The notes beneath the pieces are model-generated. The model saw only the letters and a program-made list of their open reading frames with translations, had not been told where the DNA came from and did no database searches. This document shows positions 41,133 through 54,050 of a stretch of DNA of 64,000 nucleotides, piece after piece; the stretch's first letter is position 1; every line of letters starts with the position of its first letter. Position numbers and translations under genes: made by a program. Source of the DNA: Whitmania pigra (taxonomy: Eukaryota; Annelida; Clitellata; Hirudinida; Haemopidae); contig JAJTWR010000398.1 of NCBI GenBank assembly GCA_021613335.1, positions 804,501-868,500 on the forward strand, in the 5' to 3' direction.

Positions 41133-44100
41133 TTAGTGCTCAAATACAAATTTTAACAACTCACGAAGTTTAATGACTGCATGGATGGGAAGTCCCTGAC
41201 AAGATTTATGGGTATCATCTGACTGTTTACGGTCTTCCCGGCTCTGCCTTTGACCGGGCGTGGCGTCAAGAATGTGCCATCTATCTGATTCTTCATCTAT
41301 CGTGATTTTAAAAGTATCGTGAGAACGAATCTGGCTAGGGCTTGTTAGTGACGCTTTCGTGCAGTTAAAGAGAAATAAAACATAAAATGAACGCGCTAAA
41401 ATAAACCTGTCTGCTATGGACATGTTCTAGATTATCAATCGATGTAATGCTCTGTTAAAGAAAAGTTTTGATTGGTTGCTAAAAGATTATCCCTGGCCAA
41501 TGACCATTAAGGTCAATAATTAACCACTCCCTAAGATACTCACAGCCAACGTTTCTCTTCGCCTCTGCATGGATGGTGTGCCGATGCTCATTTTGTCAAC
41601 AATTTCTGAATATTTTTCATTTTCATTCTGAAGAAAACATTAACATTCATGTTTAACAGTAAGAGGTAATTGGAATCATTGCTGACTTAAAGATTAACTA
41701 AAGTCAGTCCACAAACATTACTTCATAAAGAACTGTTTGGATTAAATCAGAAATCGATCGAAACGATAAAAATACATCGAGCATCACCAAGGGATGAAGA
41801 AATCAAGAACCCACCACGGAGGGAGTAAGATGAGTCTTCTTGGAACTGGAAGACGGAGTTTGGACGTTGGCGGTGCTGCCCTCCCTCTTCATGGGACTGA
41901 CCATATGGGCAAAACTGGATATCGTTCTTTTTAGTCCGATCGGAGTTCTGTTTATGGAAAAGACACGACCGACCTTCTTGCCAAATCTGGAATAAAAAGA
42001 CAATATAATGATCTCGTAAAGATTTTATAAAACACAAAGACGGCCATGGATTTGCAATCTGAAGCTAATTAAAATAAATCACTGTTATTAATGTGATTGT
42101 TATTTGAGAATGAAATAGCTGATTAAGTAGACATTACTTAGAAGCAGCTTTGGAAATGGTGTTCTTGCCGTTGAGACTGGAAATGTCGAGGTTGAGTTCG
42201 TGGGATTCGACGGCTGCTAGAAGGGTTTCCTGAGGGTTGGGATGATTGTTGAGGTTAATTATTATTAATGGAGGTTGTGGTTAATTATTATTAATGGAGG
42301 TTGAGGTTAATTATTGTAAATATATTAAATCACATTAATTAATTACAATGAATTTAACCGATCTTAAGAAAGACAATTTACTACACAATTTCTTTTAAAG
42401 TAATCAGCACCAATTCAACTATCCTAAAGCTAGAAAAATACAAATCCAACTTATTAGCTAAACAGACAACAACTACAAAAAACATCTCAAAATTATAGGT
42501 GATCAACAGAGCTTGTCGAAAAATTGTTCGACAGCAGCCCACAGAAGCAGACATAGTAAACTCACGTGATCGGTCCTGCAGAGATTGCAACATATGACTT
42601 TGCTGAGAAATGTTAGAAGATCCTCCTTCTCATCCTGGTTGGCAGAGTTGCTGAAGTTTTGGTTGCCGGAGGTTACGGCGAACGCATAGAGTTCTTCGCT
42701 TTCCTTGTCGGGCATTTTTACGACCAGCGCAAATACCATGTAAGGATCTGAAGACGGGATAAGCAAAGGTGAAACTAACTTTCAACTAACACATTCATGA
42801 CATCCTAGCATAGTCATACTTTGATAAACAGAGTTGTCATTACTAGAAGCAAACAAATACAAAGAACGACACGCACTTGCATCATCAAAAATAAAAATAA
42901 TTGCGTATTAAAATATCCAAGTATCTGCAAGTATGAAGCATTAAAATCATCCAAACATTCTCCAATATTAAGCATTTGTAATCATCTAACAAATAATAAA
43001 CAATTCAACTGACCGTTGACGTCGCAAATCTCAACGACTCTCTTGATGTACGAGAACTGAAGGTAGGCAAGGTGCTTGTACAACTTCTTGGTTCTGCTCA
43101 CATTGCTGTTGATGGACAAAGTTGATGCCCTGTGGGAGGCAACATGTTTTGCTCTCTTCTTGCAAATCTGTCAAGGTTCAATGATCACACGGCATTAGTT
43201 GACCGATCAGTCAAGCATGACCTCCGTCTTGCAAGAGGGGTTTCAGAAGTTAGAGAATGCAGTGGTATTTCTAGAACCATACTAATATTATTTAATAATA
43301 TTTGACTTTTGTGAGACATCATATGACACAGTAACTTTATAGGGCTTCGGTGAGGACACAATTGAACTTGTTAGAGTTACATTTGTCATTAGCAATGTAA
43401 AATGCAAAAGATTTAATAATAATACCAATTTACAACTGAAAAGCTCTTGTACTAAAAATAACCTCGATGCTGTCCGAAAAGATGAACATGGTGACGGGGC
43501 TTCCTTTGCTGCAGTGGTTGCCGGAAACGTCGATGGCATCGATCTGTGCGTACAACATCCTGTGAGCTGATAACAGGTATGCCTGGCAGGGAAATATACC
43601 ATTTAACAATTTTACAAACATTATTATTATTATCACTCATTTGGCAAAGCCACGAATAGGTTAAGGGATCTTATTGCATTGATTATAGTAAGGAAGGACC
43701 CAGCCAGCACTATCAGGAAATGCCATTTGGAAGCAGTGTTGAGTAATACCTCCATATCCACATAGGCAATACAAAAGATCAGAAACACTAATAAATTTGA
43801 AGAATTTAAACGTAGTATGATCAGATAAATATTTTCGAAGCGTGAAACTGCAGAATGAGAAACACGAATATTTAAGGAGGGCATGAGGACTCACAGGGCA
43901 TCTGTCGATCTCATTGAGCAGGTCAAACATGGCCTGCATGCTTTCTGTCTTTCTCTTGTCTTCATTTATGTGCCTGTTCATTAAGATCATCAGCATTAAT
44001 TAACTATTAAATGAATTAATTGAGAAATAAATTGCGATGGTGATTAAGATGATGCCGATACTAACGTCATGACGTTCTCCAGACAGACAATGGCCTTCTT

Positions 44101-47100
44101 CAAGAGAGAATGATCTTTGTCCGATTCATCAGTTCTCTTTTGAATGCCTGGAAGATGATGATGATAGTAATAAAAATAATAATAACATATAAGGCATCAG
44201 AGTTATGTTAACATCAGCAGTGAGAATTGATGTAACTAACTTTTTAAGAGAAGTTCAACACTGGGAAGTCTCTGAACTGGTCTGATGATGAGCTCGGTTA
44301 GCGTCTGCCTGCCACACTCTGCCCTTGACTGGCAAACCTTTGAGGTCAAAAGTCAAGCAGTGTTATTAGTAATTATACTAGTGAAATTATTGTTTGTAAC
44401 ACTTGCAAACTGCAGTGCACCATGATAACAATATTAATTATTATAATTTATTAGCATTAGTGTTGAGTAACATTGATGATTCAGATATTGTGGATTATAG
44501 TAACTAACAAATACCTAATATCCTACCAGGATATAATATATATAGTAATATAATAATACATATAATATAGCATGGTTGGCAATACCAGGTCCCCTTACCT
44601 TGAGGAAGGCATGGAATCTTGGCTTGTTCTTCTCACACTGCTCAATGAGCTCCTTGGTCGCTTCAAAGTAGTTGATAAAGTTCGGGTAGAGGCGGAACAA
44701 GTCGTCTGCCTGTTTTCCAATGACCGATCATTAAATAATGAGGGGGACGATAATTGACAGTAATTGATGATATAATTATGATTCAATCATAACGATCTCT
44801 AGTAAAAATGTAATGCATTACATAATCGATGTAAATGTGGCAGTTTAATTGTTATGGTTACAGTCTTTTTTTTTTACAATTTAGAACATTTTTGTTTTAA
44901 GTTAAGTACTTTGATAGCAAGCGTCAAAGCAAAAATTAAAGATACCAAATAAAATAAATAATAAAGATTGTTTCAAAGTTCAAACTTACATGCTGAAGAA
45001 TGACATCCCCTATGGAATGATTCTCTTCCCAGTTTGAAATGATGTGGAAGAGTTTATCCCTGATCATGACATGGAGGTTATGGATGGGTGGGATTCCCCC
45101 GAAGATGCCCTTCACCTCCTGACTGCCGAGCAGGGCTCCGCCCGGCTGATTGGGGTTCTCGATGCCTTCCTTGAAGACCTGAAGAGGCACAACACGTACA
45201 TGGTTAAACATTGTCAAATGTCCAGTTAGCTAGACTTGTGCTGAATAGTGCTGTGTGGTACTGATAACATGCGTGTTAAATGAAAGGATTAGCTTATTTG
45301 ACTCATTAACCATAATTTCAATTTTAATGATCAAGCAGTTACAATGTATGCAGGTAGATGTTAGTGATGTTCCATCCTAATCATCTAGCTATGCAAAGGG
45401 CAATAATATTACTAATTACTATATTATTATGTTAGTGACCATATTGTAACTTGTACAAAATGTCTTCATAAATGCAATAATTACCACTTCCACAGAAGTT
45501 AAAAAGGCATTATTTGAAATGTTTCACCTTGAGGATTATTTCAAGTATTCCCACGTAATTCTTCTCCGTCTGATACAGTTCCATTATCGTCTGTTGGCGA
45601 GCCGTCAGCTTCACTTCCTTGAGACTGGTTGAAGAAATAGCGGACGAAGGAGGAAGAAGCATGTTGCTTGCAGGCTCGTGTGGTACGTCATCTGTGACGC
45701 GATAATAAAGTTTTAATTACTCGCTAATTTATGACTTAATTTTGTTCATCTCAATTGATATGGTTATTATTACTATTATTATTATAAATGAAATCAAACA
45801 ACAATCATAAAATGATCATAATCATTACAAGCAAAAGATGACAACTACCGATTGTAGGGAGGGATGTCTCTGCCAGTATGTCATTGAAGGAATTGTTTCT
45901 GGACCCAATGCCAAATGAAGTTCTCTTGCTCGCCGGCATTTCTGGCTCACCCTCGGAAGCTAAATGTGCCAAATTTTCCCTCAGCCTCTTGCGCTTGTTG
46001 TTGGGTCTGTTTGAACCGTTGGACAGGGGCGTGCTCGGTGTCTTCCTTCCTCCCTGTGAGCCTGGGGTGATGTTAGTGTCGTCGTAGAGGTACAGGCTTT
46101 CTGTGGCACAAGCCTCCATTTGGATGCATGCCCAGAACCACTGGTCGAAGTGAATGTTGAAGTTACATTTAATTATGTTGTTAGTTGATAATGATTACAT
46201 GATAATGATTATTTAAAATGTTATGGACGTCGGTGTCAAAGCTTAAAATGTCAGATCACCTCAGATTTAACGATGTTGATGCTGGAATCTGCACCGAAGG
46301 GGAGGGAACGGACGTTCCTTTCGTTCACAACCAGGTGAGTTGCATCGGGGGATCCGAGCTCAACCACTGACCCACCTGAATAGAATTATTATTAATACTA
46401 ATTAAATCAAATATTCCTGTAACTCAGGCACTGAAGACCATCATCTTAAGTCAATGAGAATAAGCACATCAACTGTAAACTCTACTGACCATTTTCAGCA
46501 GCAACTTCTTCCATATGCCTGAGGTCTTCCTTTGAGAAGCCATAAAAACTCAGTACAGAGGAGGCAAATGGGCTCAATCTGTATGCATTCTGCTGGAGAA
46601 AAAAGTTTAGTTGCAAACATCAAACAAACGGACTCGCCGCAGTTACTATATTTCGACAACCAATCTTCTCCAGTCATTTTGGCAAAACATGTATGTAGCA
46701 CACTGTCTGTTAGTGACTGTTTGTGACCCCAAATTCATTTGCATATTTAATTGTAATAATAATTAATCAGCATGCTCGAAGGGGTTCGACTAATAAAAAC
46801 TACGTAAAGCTTTCGTTACCAAGCAAACAATTTAGGAGCAAACACTATTAATGCTAACAAAACGTAAATCTTCGGGACTGAAAAATGGATCTTCCTTCAT
46901 TTCCCAGCACTTCAGGATCCAGTTGGCCGACATTATCGGCAGTCCTTTGCTCACAGCTAGCTGAAAAATTAGATGCACGTTGAAATTAAGACAGCAGAGA
47001 TTATTATCCTCCATTTCTAGTGATATCGTAGATGTCACAGTTACCCAATATGACATTGTAATAAAAAATATTATCATATCGGACACGCATGAGTCATTAA

Positions 47101-49619
47101 GGATATCTGCCCTCACTTTGTATTTTTCGCCCTTCGTTCCCATGGAGACAAGATGCGTGATGCCTGCAATAAGGTCCCTTTTGACGGTTCCCCCCATCTG
47201 GTGCACCATGGCTGCCAGAGTATCCTAATTTTATAATGTGTGGAATAATAACATTATAATAAGACCAATAGCAATTCAAAACAAACTAATAATTTCTCAT
47301 GTCAATTTCCTTAGAAAATTGTTCTTAGCATTGATCAAATAAACAAATAAATGACATAAAATCATCCCGCTTAAATATTCAAATTACCAGAAATTATTAG
47401 CTAAAAATTACAATACAACTACAAATGCAATTATTAAAATAATTATAATAATTAAAATTTGTATAATTTATTAGCCAATCAGAAAGTAACCAGGTCATCT
47501 TTGTGCTTGAATCCGTTGAAGGAAATGACGACAGACTCCATGGAGAAGGAGTAGATCGGTCGAACATTTCTTGGTATGAACTGAAAGATTTATTTGGACA
47601 ATCAACTGAGGATGAACTAATTGAGAATTAATTAATTGAAGATGAATTAATTCAGGAGGGCTGACTTCTATGAGGAGTTGCTTTAAGGGTGCATTTTAAA
47701 GCTGATGAAATTATGAAAGTCTGAACAGATTTCAAGAATTAAGATGTTAATCATCTAGAATTTTAGAGGTTCGAGTGAATGCTTTAAACGGTTTGTAAAC
47801 TATTACCAGCTTTGTTAAGATAACTAAAAAACATTACGAGTACATCTTCCTCCGAATTAAGAATTATTTCACAATAATATCGTTTTGTCATTACATTGCA
47901 TTGCATTAATAATCATTGCCTACAAATTCTAGTATCACCAACAAATCAATACCAAAAAAGCATATATTGCAAACGAAAGCAAGAAATGCACATGCACAGA
48001 CCTTTCTAGAGGCACACTTAATGATGGCAGGTGGTCCAAAGATCTTCCTCTTGTGTCTGGCAAGGGTGGAGAAAATTGATCCACTGAAGTTGTCGACGAC
48101 GTACGCCGTGTTGTGTTGGAGCATGCTGTCGTCTATTCCAGTGTCGGAAAATGTGAACGGAATCTCCAAATCCTTGGGAATGGAAACGAAATTGGCTAAT
48201 TAAAATCATTAATTAATTAACCAATCAACCAATGAGTGACCACTGAATTATAGGACCACCAATCTTTGAATTGTTAAATTAAAAATGCTTAATTAATATG
48301 GTTGAATTAGTTAAAATGTATGAATGAAAACATCATCAAATTTAGAGCAATTACATAATGATAACCAGACAGATCTTGCATAAAAGATTAGTTAGGCTAA
48401 TTTGCATAAAAGAACAGCTGAAGATTAAGAGAGGCAGCCTAGCATTGGTCACAGCACTTTCTAAAGGTATTCGAATTAGGCTCCAATTGTTAACAAATCC
48501 CTTGGGAATGACAATGCCCTGGGGCACGTTTGAAGTTTTACTTCAGTGGTGCCAAGATGGTTGTACCATCAACAACTTAACACTTTTTTAATTCATGCAA
48601 AACCCACCTCTAATGCTTTGTGAAGATCCTTAGCATCTCTAAGCTTCTGACCGACCAGTATAAACTGTACCACTGAAATTAACCAGGAATTAATAACTAG
48701 TATTTATTACTAGAACAATGGCTTTAGAGGTTCCATGCTGTTTTAGTAATGAAATGGATGAATAAAGATGTTGTTTTTAACACAAACATGAGATTTTAAT
48801 ATTTGCCATAAAATATCGTAGGTTGTTATTATAAATCAATAAGTTTAATTTTAATAAATACAGGGTGAATCATTTATATTATGCAATAAATAAGCATGAC
48901 TCTAGAGCTAAGTGTCTTGAGAAACATCATGTAACTGCTCATAAACAAGAACAAATAATTACCCTCTTCTCCGCAATCAGACATTGTGGTTACCGATGAT
49001 GTATCCCCATAATCCATGTTGCTGAAAAATGTAATTAACAACCATCAACATTAGTGATGAGAATGATAAAGTTGTTTTTAGATTGTTCTTTAATGACTTC
49101 TAAAAGACAAATCCCACATAACCTCTTTGCTAGCAATATTTAAATCTGAACATAACCTATATTTACAAAAATTACAACAATACATTGCAGCAATTTTGGT
49201 TACATTTGTTTAATTACATACCCGTGCTAGGTACAGCAATCAAACGCAGACATATCACCAACCACCTACTTTCATCAACTTTCGTGATATTTAGTCAATA
49301 TAAATAAAGATGTCAACTATGTTGGGCTTGACGTAAAATTGTGATTGTTATGTAATCGTATCGCAAAGATTGAAATACATCAATTAACAGATCATGTAAT
49401 AAGACATTTATTTCCTAAACTGAATGTATTTGTAATTCAGAAAAATCAAACCGCCAACTTGAAGCCATTCAAATCAGTTGTCAATTCGATGGTTTGTTAA
49501 ACGTATATCAAAAGCGATTTGCAATTGTTAAGAAAAATGTTTTAAAACAGATTTATTATTTACTAGAAAGCAAAGGATACTATCACGAAAACTTACGATA
49601 AACTCGAATCTTGCGCCAT
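41133..49619 (-). CDS. ECT2: ECT2, Rho guanine nucleotide exchange factor of cytokinesis
   Basis: Twenty-two exons join in phase (884 codons): 49619-49597, 49021-48963, 48672-48608, 48172-48002, 47580-47491, 47224-47117, 46960-46859, 46589-46490, 46375-46260, 46140-45849, 45691-45528, 45178-44990, 44709-44599, 44337-44241, 44147-44066, 43973-43895, 43582-43463, 43167-43014, 42747-42566, 42229-42138, 41986-41815, 41627-41544. A 23rd exon starts at 41426 and reads open to 41133. Three BRCT repeats (about 36-300; LPIMSANWILKCWEM) come first, then an NLS-like KRKRLR. A DH domain (about 400-600) has ELYQTEKNYVGILE, CEKNKPRFHAFLK and LIIRPVQRLPSVELLL; a PH domain (about 630-770) follows. ECT2 activates RhoA at the cleavage furrow. 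The C-terminal end is uncertain: a 72-nt intron (41406-41335) is possible, and a last exon near 40869 too. Confidence 0.93.
42249..42318. repeat. 26-bp tandem repeat, about 2.6 copies, in ECT2 intron
   Basis: Unit ttaattattattaatggagg plus ttg(t/a)gg, with starts at 42255, 42281 and 42307. Confidence 0.85.
48173..49596 (-). other. 5' introns of ECT2, no other gene seen
   Basis: Apart from the two small coding exons (48672-48608 and 49021-48963) this is AT-rich intron with no recognised nested gene. Confidence 0.4.
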
Positions 49620-51209
49620 TTTCAAAATAAACAAATGGTAGAAAGCGCAATAACTGACAAACTAATTGAGCATTAATTAGGTTGATAACAAGTGAAAGTA
49701 ATGTCAATGAGGACGCTAATTTTAATTTTATTGTTTTGCTAGCATTTTAATTTTTAATTTTACGCATATTGCTATTTTTAAAATTCGAATTGCTTTGGTT
49801 AAATCATACAAATTAAAATTTTAAAAATGACTTGGCCAGAAATATAAAAGCGATGATAAACCACATACAAAGATTGTACATTTCAATTCGTAGTTAAATG
49901 TTAACTTAAAATTTCTCTGTTTAGTGACGCTAGTAAACAGCCAAAATTGAATTGATTAGTCCTTTGCATAAATGAGATGATTTGGAAAACTGAAGTGATG
50001 AGCTAGGATTTACTAAGTTTGGGTAACTGACTCATACAAAGCTACATTTGCATCATACTTGACTTGACGTATATAGCATTATTTATTATTATAAATAATA
50101 TCGTTGCTCTTTCTTTGCTAGCGTTTAATTTGGCAACAAAATATGTGAAATGCTTCTTACATATAAAAAAAAAACCACCTCAGACAGCCTTAGCTACGTT
50201 TGTGGCTTTTACATCACAAAAGCGTCCAATTAGGAAAGGTGTTCCAAAAAAAATTATTTTTAAAATTTAAATTATTCAAACGTTCCATCAGCACTAGATC
50301 CAGCACCTCAGAGAAGGACTGCCCATTCTCAATGTGCCAGAGTCAGTAAATGCATCAGACAAATAAGATACATATCACAATACCCACATTTTCTTTTATC
50401 TCCACATCTTTTAGCACAAGATGAACTAAACACTCTTGTTAGGGATTTGGTATTGTCCAAGAACAAAGCTGAGCGATTGGGCTCTAGCAATGGAATTTCC
50501 TTGCAAGTCATGCTAGGGTTCCCAGTTTCTAAGATCATACTTTAGAATTATGATATATAATCATAATGAATTACAAATAATCAGTCAGTGTCGTTATATT
50601 TGTATGGTAATGAAATGACCTTCGTTCTTCCAGACAATGGGACAATAGCAAATTGTGCAATGATCTATCACTTGGCAATTAATTTATTTTGCTAATCGTG
50701 GCTAAGAATACTACACTTAAATAGAAAACCAGCTCATCACTACTAAACGCTCTAGCATCTACCGCTTTTTACCATTTGCAACTACTTCTCTTTGAAATAT
50801 CTATTGCCAGGTTAAGTGACCTGTATAGCGTTTTACTTCATATTTTTCATAGGATAAAAACCTTGCATCGCAAGACATTATTACTGGCAAACGATGCTAT
50901 GGTGAGATGATTTGTTGAATGCAAAATGACCCGTAAAATTGTTGCTTGCTGGTACAAGAGACGTCAATTCAGAAACAAAACATTGGATCGAAAGCATTTT
51001 TTAAGAAAACATTGGGAACCAGTTAAAGCTGAAACAACAATGATAAACAGCATCAAATCATGGTAGGCAGGAAAAACACATTTAGTAACATCAATGATCT
51101 TCGAAATAACGACTCAAAGTAGCAGCTGCAAATGCCAAGGGTTCAATAAATTCAAGCAAGTTTTTGTGGTAGTCGATGTGTCATTTTGCACAGGACTTCC
51201 TTGGACAAT
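49620..51209. other. intergenic, no gene supported
   Basis: 1.6 kb upstream of ECT2 and downstream of the repeat-protein gene. A 69-codon minus-strand frame at 50329-50538 has two Cys pairs near its end but no splice partners or recognised family; not called as a gene. Confidence 0.45.
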
Positions 51210-52071
51210 TCACCCAAAATAATTGCTCTGAGGAGGGTAGGACCCAGGATTCTGAGGAGGGTATTGCCCTGCATTAGGGGGATAACCACCAGGATTTGGT
51301 GGTGGATAAGGTCCAGCAGATGGACCAGATGGGGGGTATTGAGCAGAAGGATAATGAGGATACTGGCTTGGATTGGGGGGATAAGGTCCAGATGGCCCAG
51401 GTGGATATTGCCCTCCGGGTGCACCTGGTGTCGGATAAGGACCAGTGCTAGGAGGGTATTGTCCTCCGGGTGCACCTGGTGCAGGGTAAGAACCTGTGCT
51501 TGGAGGATATTGACCTCCGGGTGCACCTGGTGCAGGGTAAGGACCTGTGCTTGGAGGATATTGACCTCTGGGTGCACCTGGTGATGGGTACGGACCAGCA
51601 CTCGAAGGGTATTGTCCTCCTGGATACTGTCCTGGATTTGGAGGGTATTGACCTGGAGGATACGGTCCTCTGTTGAGGCCTGGCTTGGAGGGAGAATATG
51701 GTGCAGATGGAGGATAACTCTAAAATTGTACAAAATGTTGAATTATATAGATTGATTTAGATTAATTTTACCAAATCCAAAATCATAGTTTAGAGCATCC
51801 ACCGAGGGTGCATTTTGTCCAGCAACAGGATAAGTTGGGAAAGCTCCACCGGAAAATGGCTCAGGCATGGATACAGTAGGACCCTGAGTAATGATATGTT
51901 ATACTTAATGTAATTAGTTATCTATGTTTAATTCAAACTTTTATCAAAATCAAAGCTTGACAACCGAGGGAAAATTTGAGCGAAACTTACAGAAGACACA
52001 AATGGTGCAGTAGGAGATGTAGGTGGAACACCTCCACCGTAAGGGGGGTTATTACCTGGATAGTAACTCAT
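51210..52071 (-). CDS. Pro/Tyr/Gly-rich repeat protein
   Basis: Three exons join in phase to 220 aa: 52071-51991, 51883-51772, 51679-51210. The start reads MSYYPGNNPPYGGGVPP, and the end reads SNYFG. The last exon is almost all Pro, Tyr, Gly and Gln, with PYPP/QYPP motifs and a 17-residue repeat (GQYPPSTGPYPAPGAPG) in about four copies at a DNA period of 51 bp. This resembles the N-terminal arms of annexin A7/A11, peflin and similar penta-EF proteins, but no annexin or EF-hand domain follows on this strand down to 50300. A gtgaat after TTTGG might be a donor to an unseen exon. PPxY-like motifs could bind WW domains; that is inference. The second intron (92 nt) was chosen because it keeps the sensible frame. 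Confidence 0.6.
51421..51624 (-). repeat. 51-bp coding tandem repeat
   Basis: About four copies start gcacctgg at 51421, 51472, 51523 and 51574 (period 51 bp, 17 codons). They code the PYPxPGAPGGQYPP-type unit of the repeat protein. Confidence 0.9.
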
Positions 52072-52744
52072 TTCTATAACCTGAGTAAGAATAAAACATT
52101 ATTATGTAACTATAAACAGATGGTATCGCTGTAAATTCCTATTAATTTCAACGGGCAACACAATTATACTAAATCATAAAACAAAGTTGCAACTTTTAAG
52201 AACAAGCGGACCAAATACTTCTCGAAAAAGTTGTTTACGCGAATAGTCGAATAGCTTGCATATATCGATTCTGAAGATTACCTGAATATTATTTAAATCA
52301 AACAGTTTATATTTATTGTAGAATTTCTTAATGTTTCATATGATAACCTAATTTTAAAATTCTCCAGATTTGGTCGGATGCAAAAATGTTTTTCTTTACA
52401 AGTAGAACAATGCGGATCTCTGGGTTTTATGTTATTTACTTTTATTGTTCATAAGAAAAAAAATTCAGTTTTCTGATACAATTAAAACCTGCAATTTGTT
52501 ATTTATATCGATCTTAACTTGTAAGATTAAGTAATTGAATTATTGTTAAAACATTAGTTTATAATAATAATAGTTGAAATTTAAAAACTTTTTATTTTAA
52601 TTTAAAATGTACTCATTTACCCAAAATGAAACTAATTAATAATTAGTGTTTTTGTTTTTAGATAATTTAAGTATTTTCCCGGCTTCGAAGATAAACATAA
52701 GATTGATTGTCATTGCTTTTTCGCCTCAAACGTTCGCGTTTAAC
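52072..52744. other. divergent upstream region, no gene seen
   Basis: About 670 bp between the minus-strand repeat protein and the plus-strand DMAC1-like gene; presumably both promoters. AT-rich. Confidence 0.45.
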
Positions 52745-53651
52745 ATGGGAAAATTGAGCGAGAGCTTGTCTAACGTTTTGGATTTTATAGCAAATTTTAA
52801 CAAATCTCCACGTTCTAGTGTGGAACCCGTCACATCAGCTGATAAACAGAATGTTATGGTATCAATAGGAGTTACAGCCCATAATCAATATAACTGCAAC
52901 AGTTGTAGAATTGTATCTTCCCTTACATTATTTACGTTTGGAGGAATGGCCATCTATCAAACTATAACCAAAACAAGACAGTTATCAGGAATACGACGTA
53001 AATTAGTCATGTTTGGAGGAGGATTGTTAAGCTTCGGTTAGCATACTCGATATTTAAGTAATTATCAACTTGGTTTAACTACTTTTGGTTTGTTTATTGA
53101 GCATCTTTGAACCATTGATTTCAAGTGTGCATAATTTTAAAAGTTTATTTAGTGCAAAAACCCTTAAATTGTATTAGGAATTGCATAATTTTCTATCACA
53201 GCCTCTCATTGTAAAATGCAAGTTTTGCAAATACCTTTTTAAAGTTGTCTAGTGACATTATTGTGTTATAATTCATTGGGATTATGCTTCTGTTCTTATA
53301 AACTACCAGCACTAATAATTAAACAATACCTTTGAAGATATTTTTGCTCATTTTCCACATCACTGGATAAGGTGGTTTAATCATGATTTTTGTGGAGTAT
53401 TAATCTTTCTTTACTTAAATACTGTTACACATTTGCAAATTTGTTCTCGAACTGACAATCCATGACTAATCACCTCAAAACAAATAATTTCTTTCCCCTT
53501 CGGTGATCATTTCGACCGATGTCTCAATTACTTAGATTGAAGATAGAATTGTTTTTGACATGCAGGTCTGACTACAGTTGCACTAACTCAGGCTCTGGAT
53601 TTGAAGGTCTTTGATAAAAGTAATGGTAGGCAACCTACAAGTGACAAGTGA
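52745..53651 (+). CDS. small membrane protein, DMAC1 (DUF4536)-like
   Basis: Two exons, 52745-53036 and 53566-53651, join in phase (G|GT) to 125 aa. The central motif CNSCRIVSS followed by the hydrophobic segment LTLFTFGGMAIYQTI, then a basic loop and a second hydrophobic segment (FGGGLLSFGLTTVALTQAL), matches the layout of DMAC1/TMEM261, a mitochondrial inner-membrane factor for complex I assembly whose vertebrate form has CWSCRVLSG. The N-terminal 55 residues are soluble and Ser-rich. The homology call rests on the C-x2-CR motif and topology; other small two-TM proteins remain possible. The open frame extends upstream without an ATG; ATG 52745 is the first. Confidence 0.55.
53037..53565 (+). 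other. intron of the DMAC1-like gene
   Basis: 529-nt AT-rich intron; no nested exon recognised. Confidence 0.4.
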
Positions 53652-54050
53652 GTTCATGATGGAGCAGGAGTTCTTCAGATCAGGGATCTCTGGAAGTTCA
53701 AATATAAAAAAAACACAAATGCAGAGGGACAGAAATCCATTGTTTGGATATTTTCTTCGACTAAAAACTGTAAATTCACTCTACACATCATTTAATAAAG
53801 ATAATAATAATAATATTATTATCAATAATGTTAATAATGATATATATAATAATAATTACATGCATTCCTATGACCCACCACCATCATTATTGTCATTATT
53901 TTGTAAATGTTCTGTAAATAACATTATTATAATTATCAAAGAGTAATCATGATATTAATAATAACATGCATTTCATATAACCCAGCACCATCATCATCAT
54001 TGTCATTATCTTGTAAATGTGCTGTGAATAAAAGTTCAACTTGTTTCACT
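53652..54050. other. convergent 3' region
   Basis: Between the DMAC1-like gene and the stargazin-like gene. Holds a partial direct repeat: gacccaccaccatcattattgtcattatt (about 53872) recurs in altered form at about 53981. No exon seen. Confidence 0.4.

Noticed and set aside
50329..50538. 69-codon minus-strand frame with Cys pairs
   Set aside because: No partner exons, no recognised zinc-binding family and no clear splice sites.
51152..51733. 193-codon minus-strand frame across the PYPP repeats
   Set aside because: It is an alternative frame of the repeat gene, rich in His/Leu/Gln with no sensible splice partner. The PYPP frame joins two upstream exons in phase and has a biased, family-like composition.
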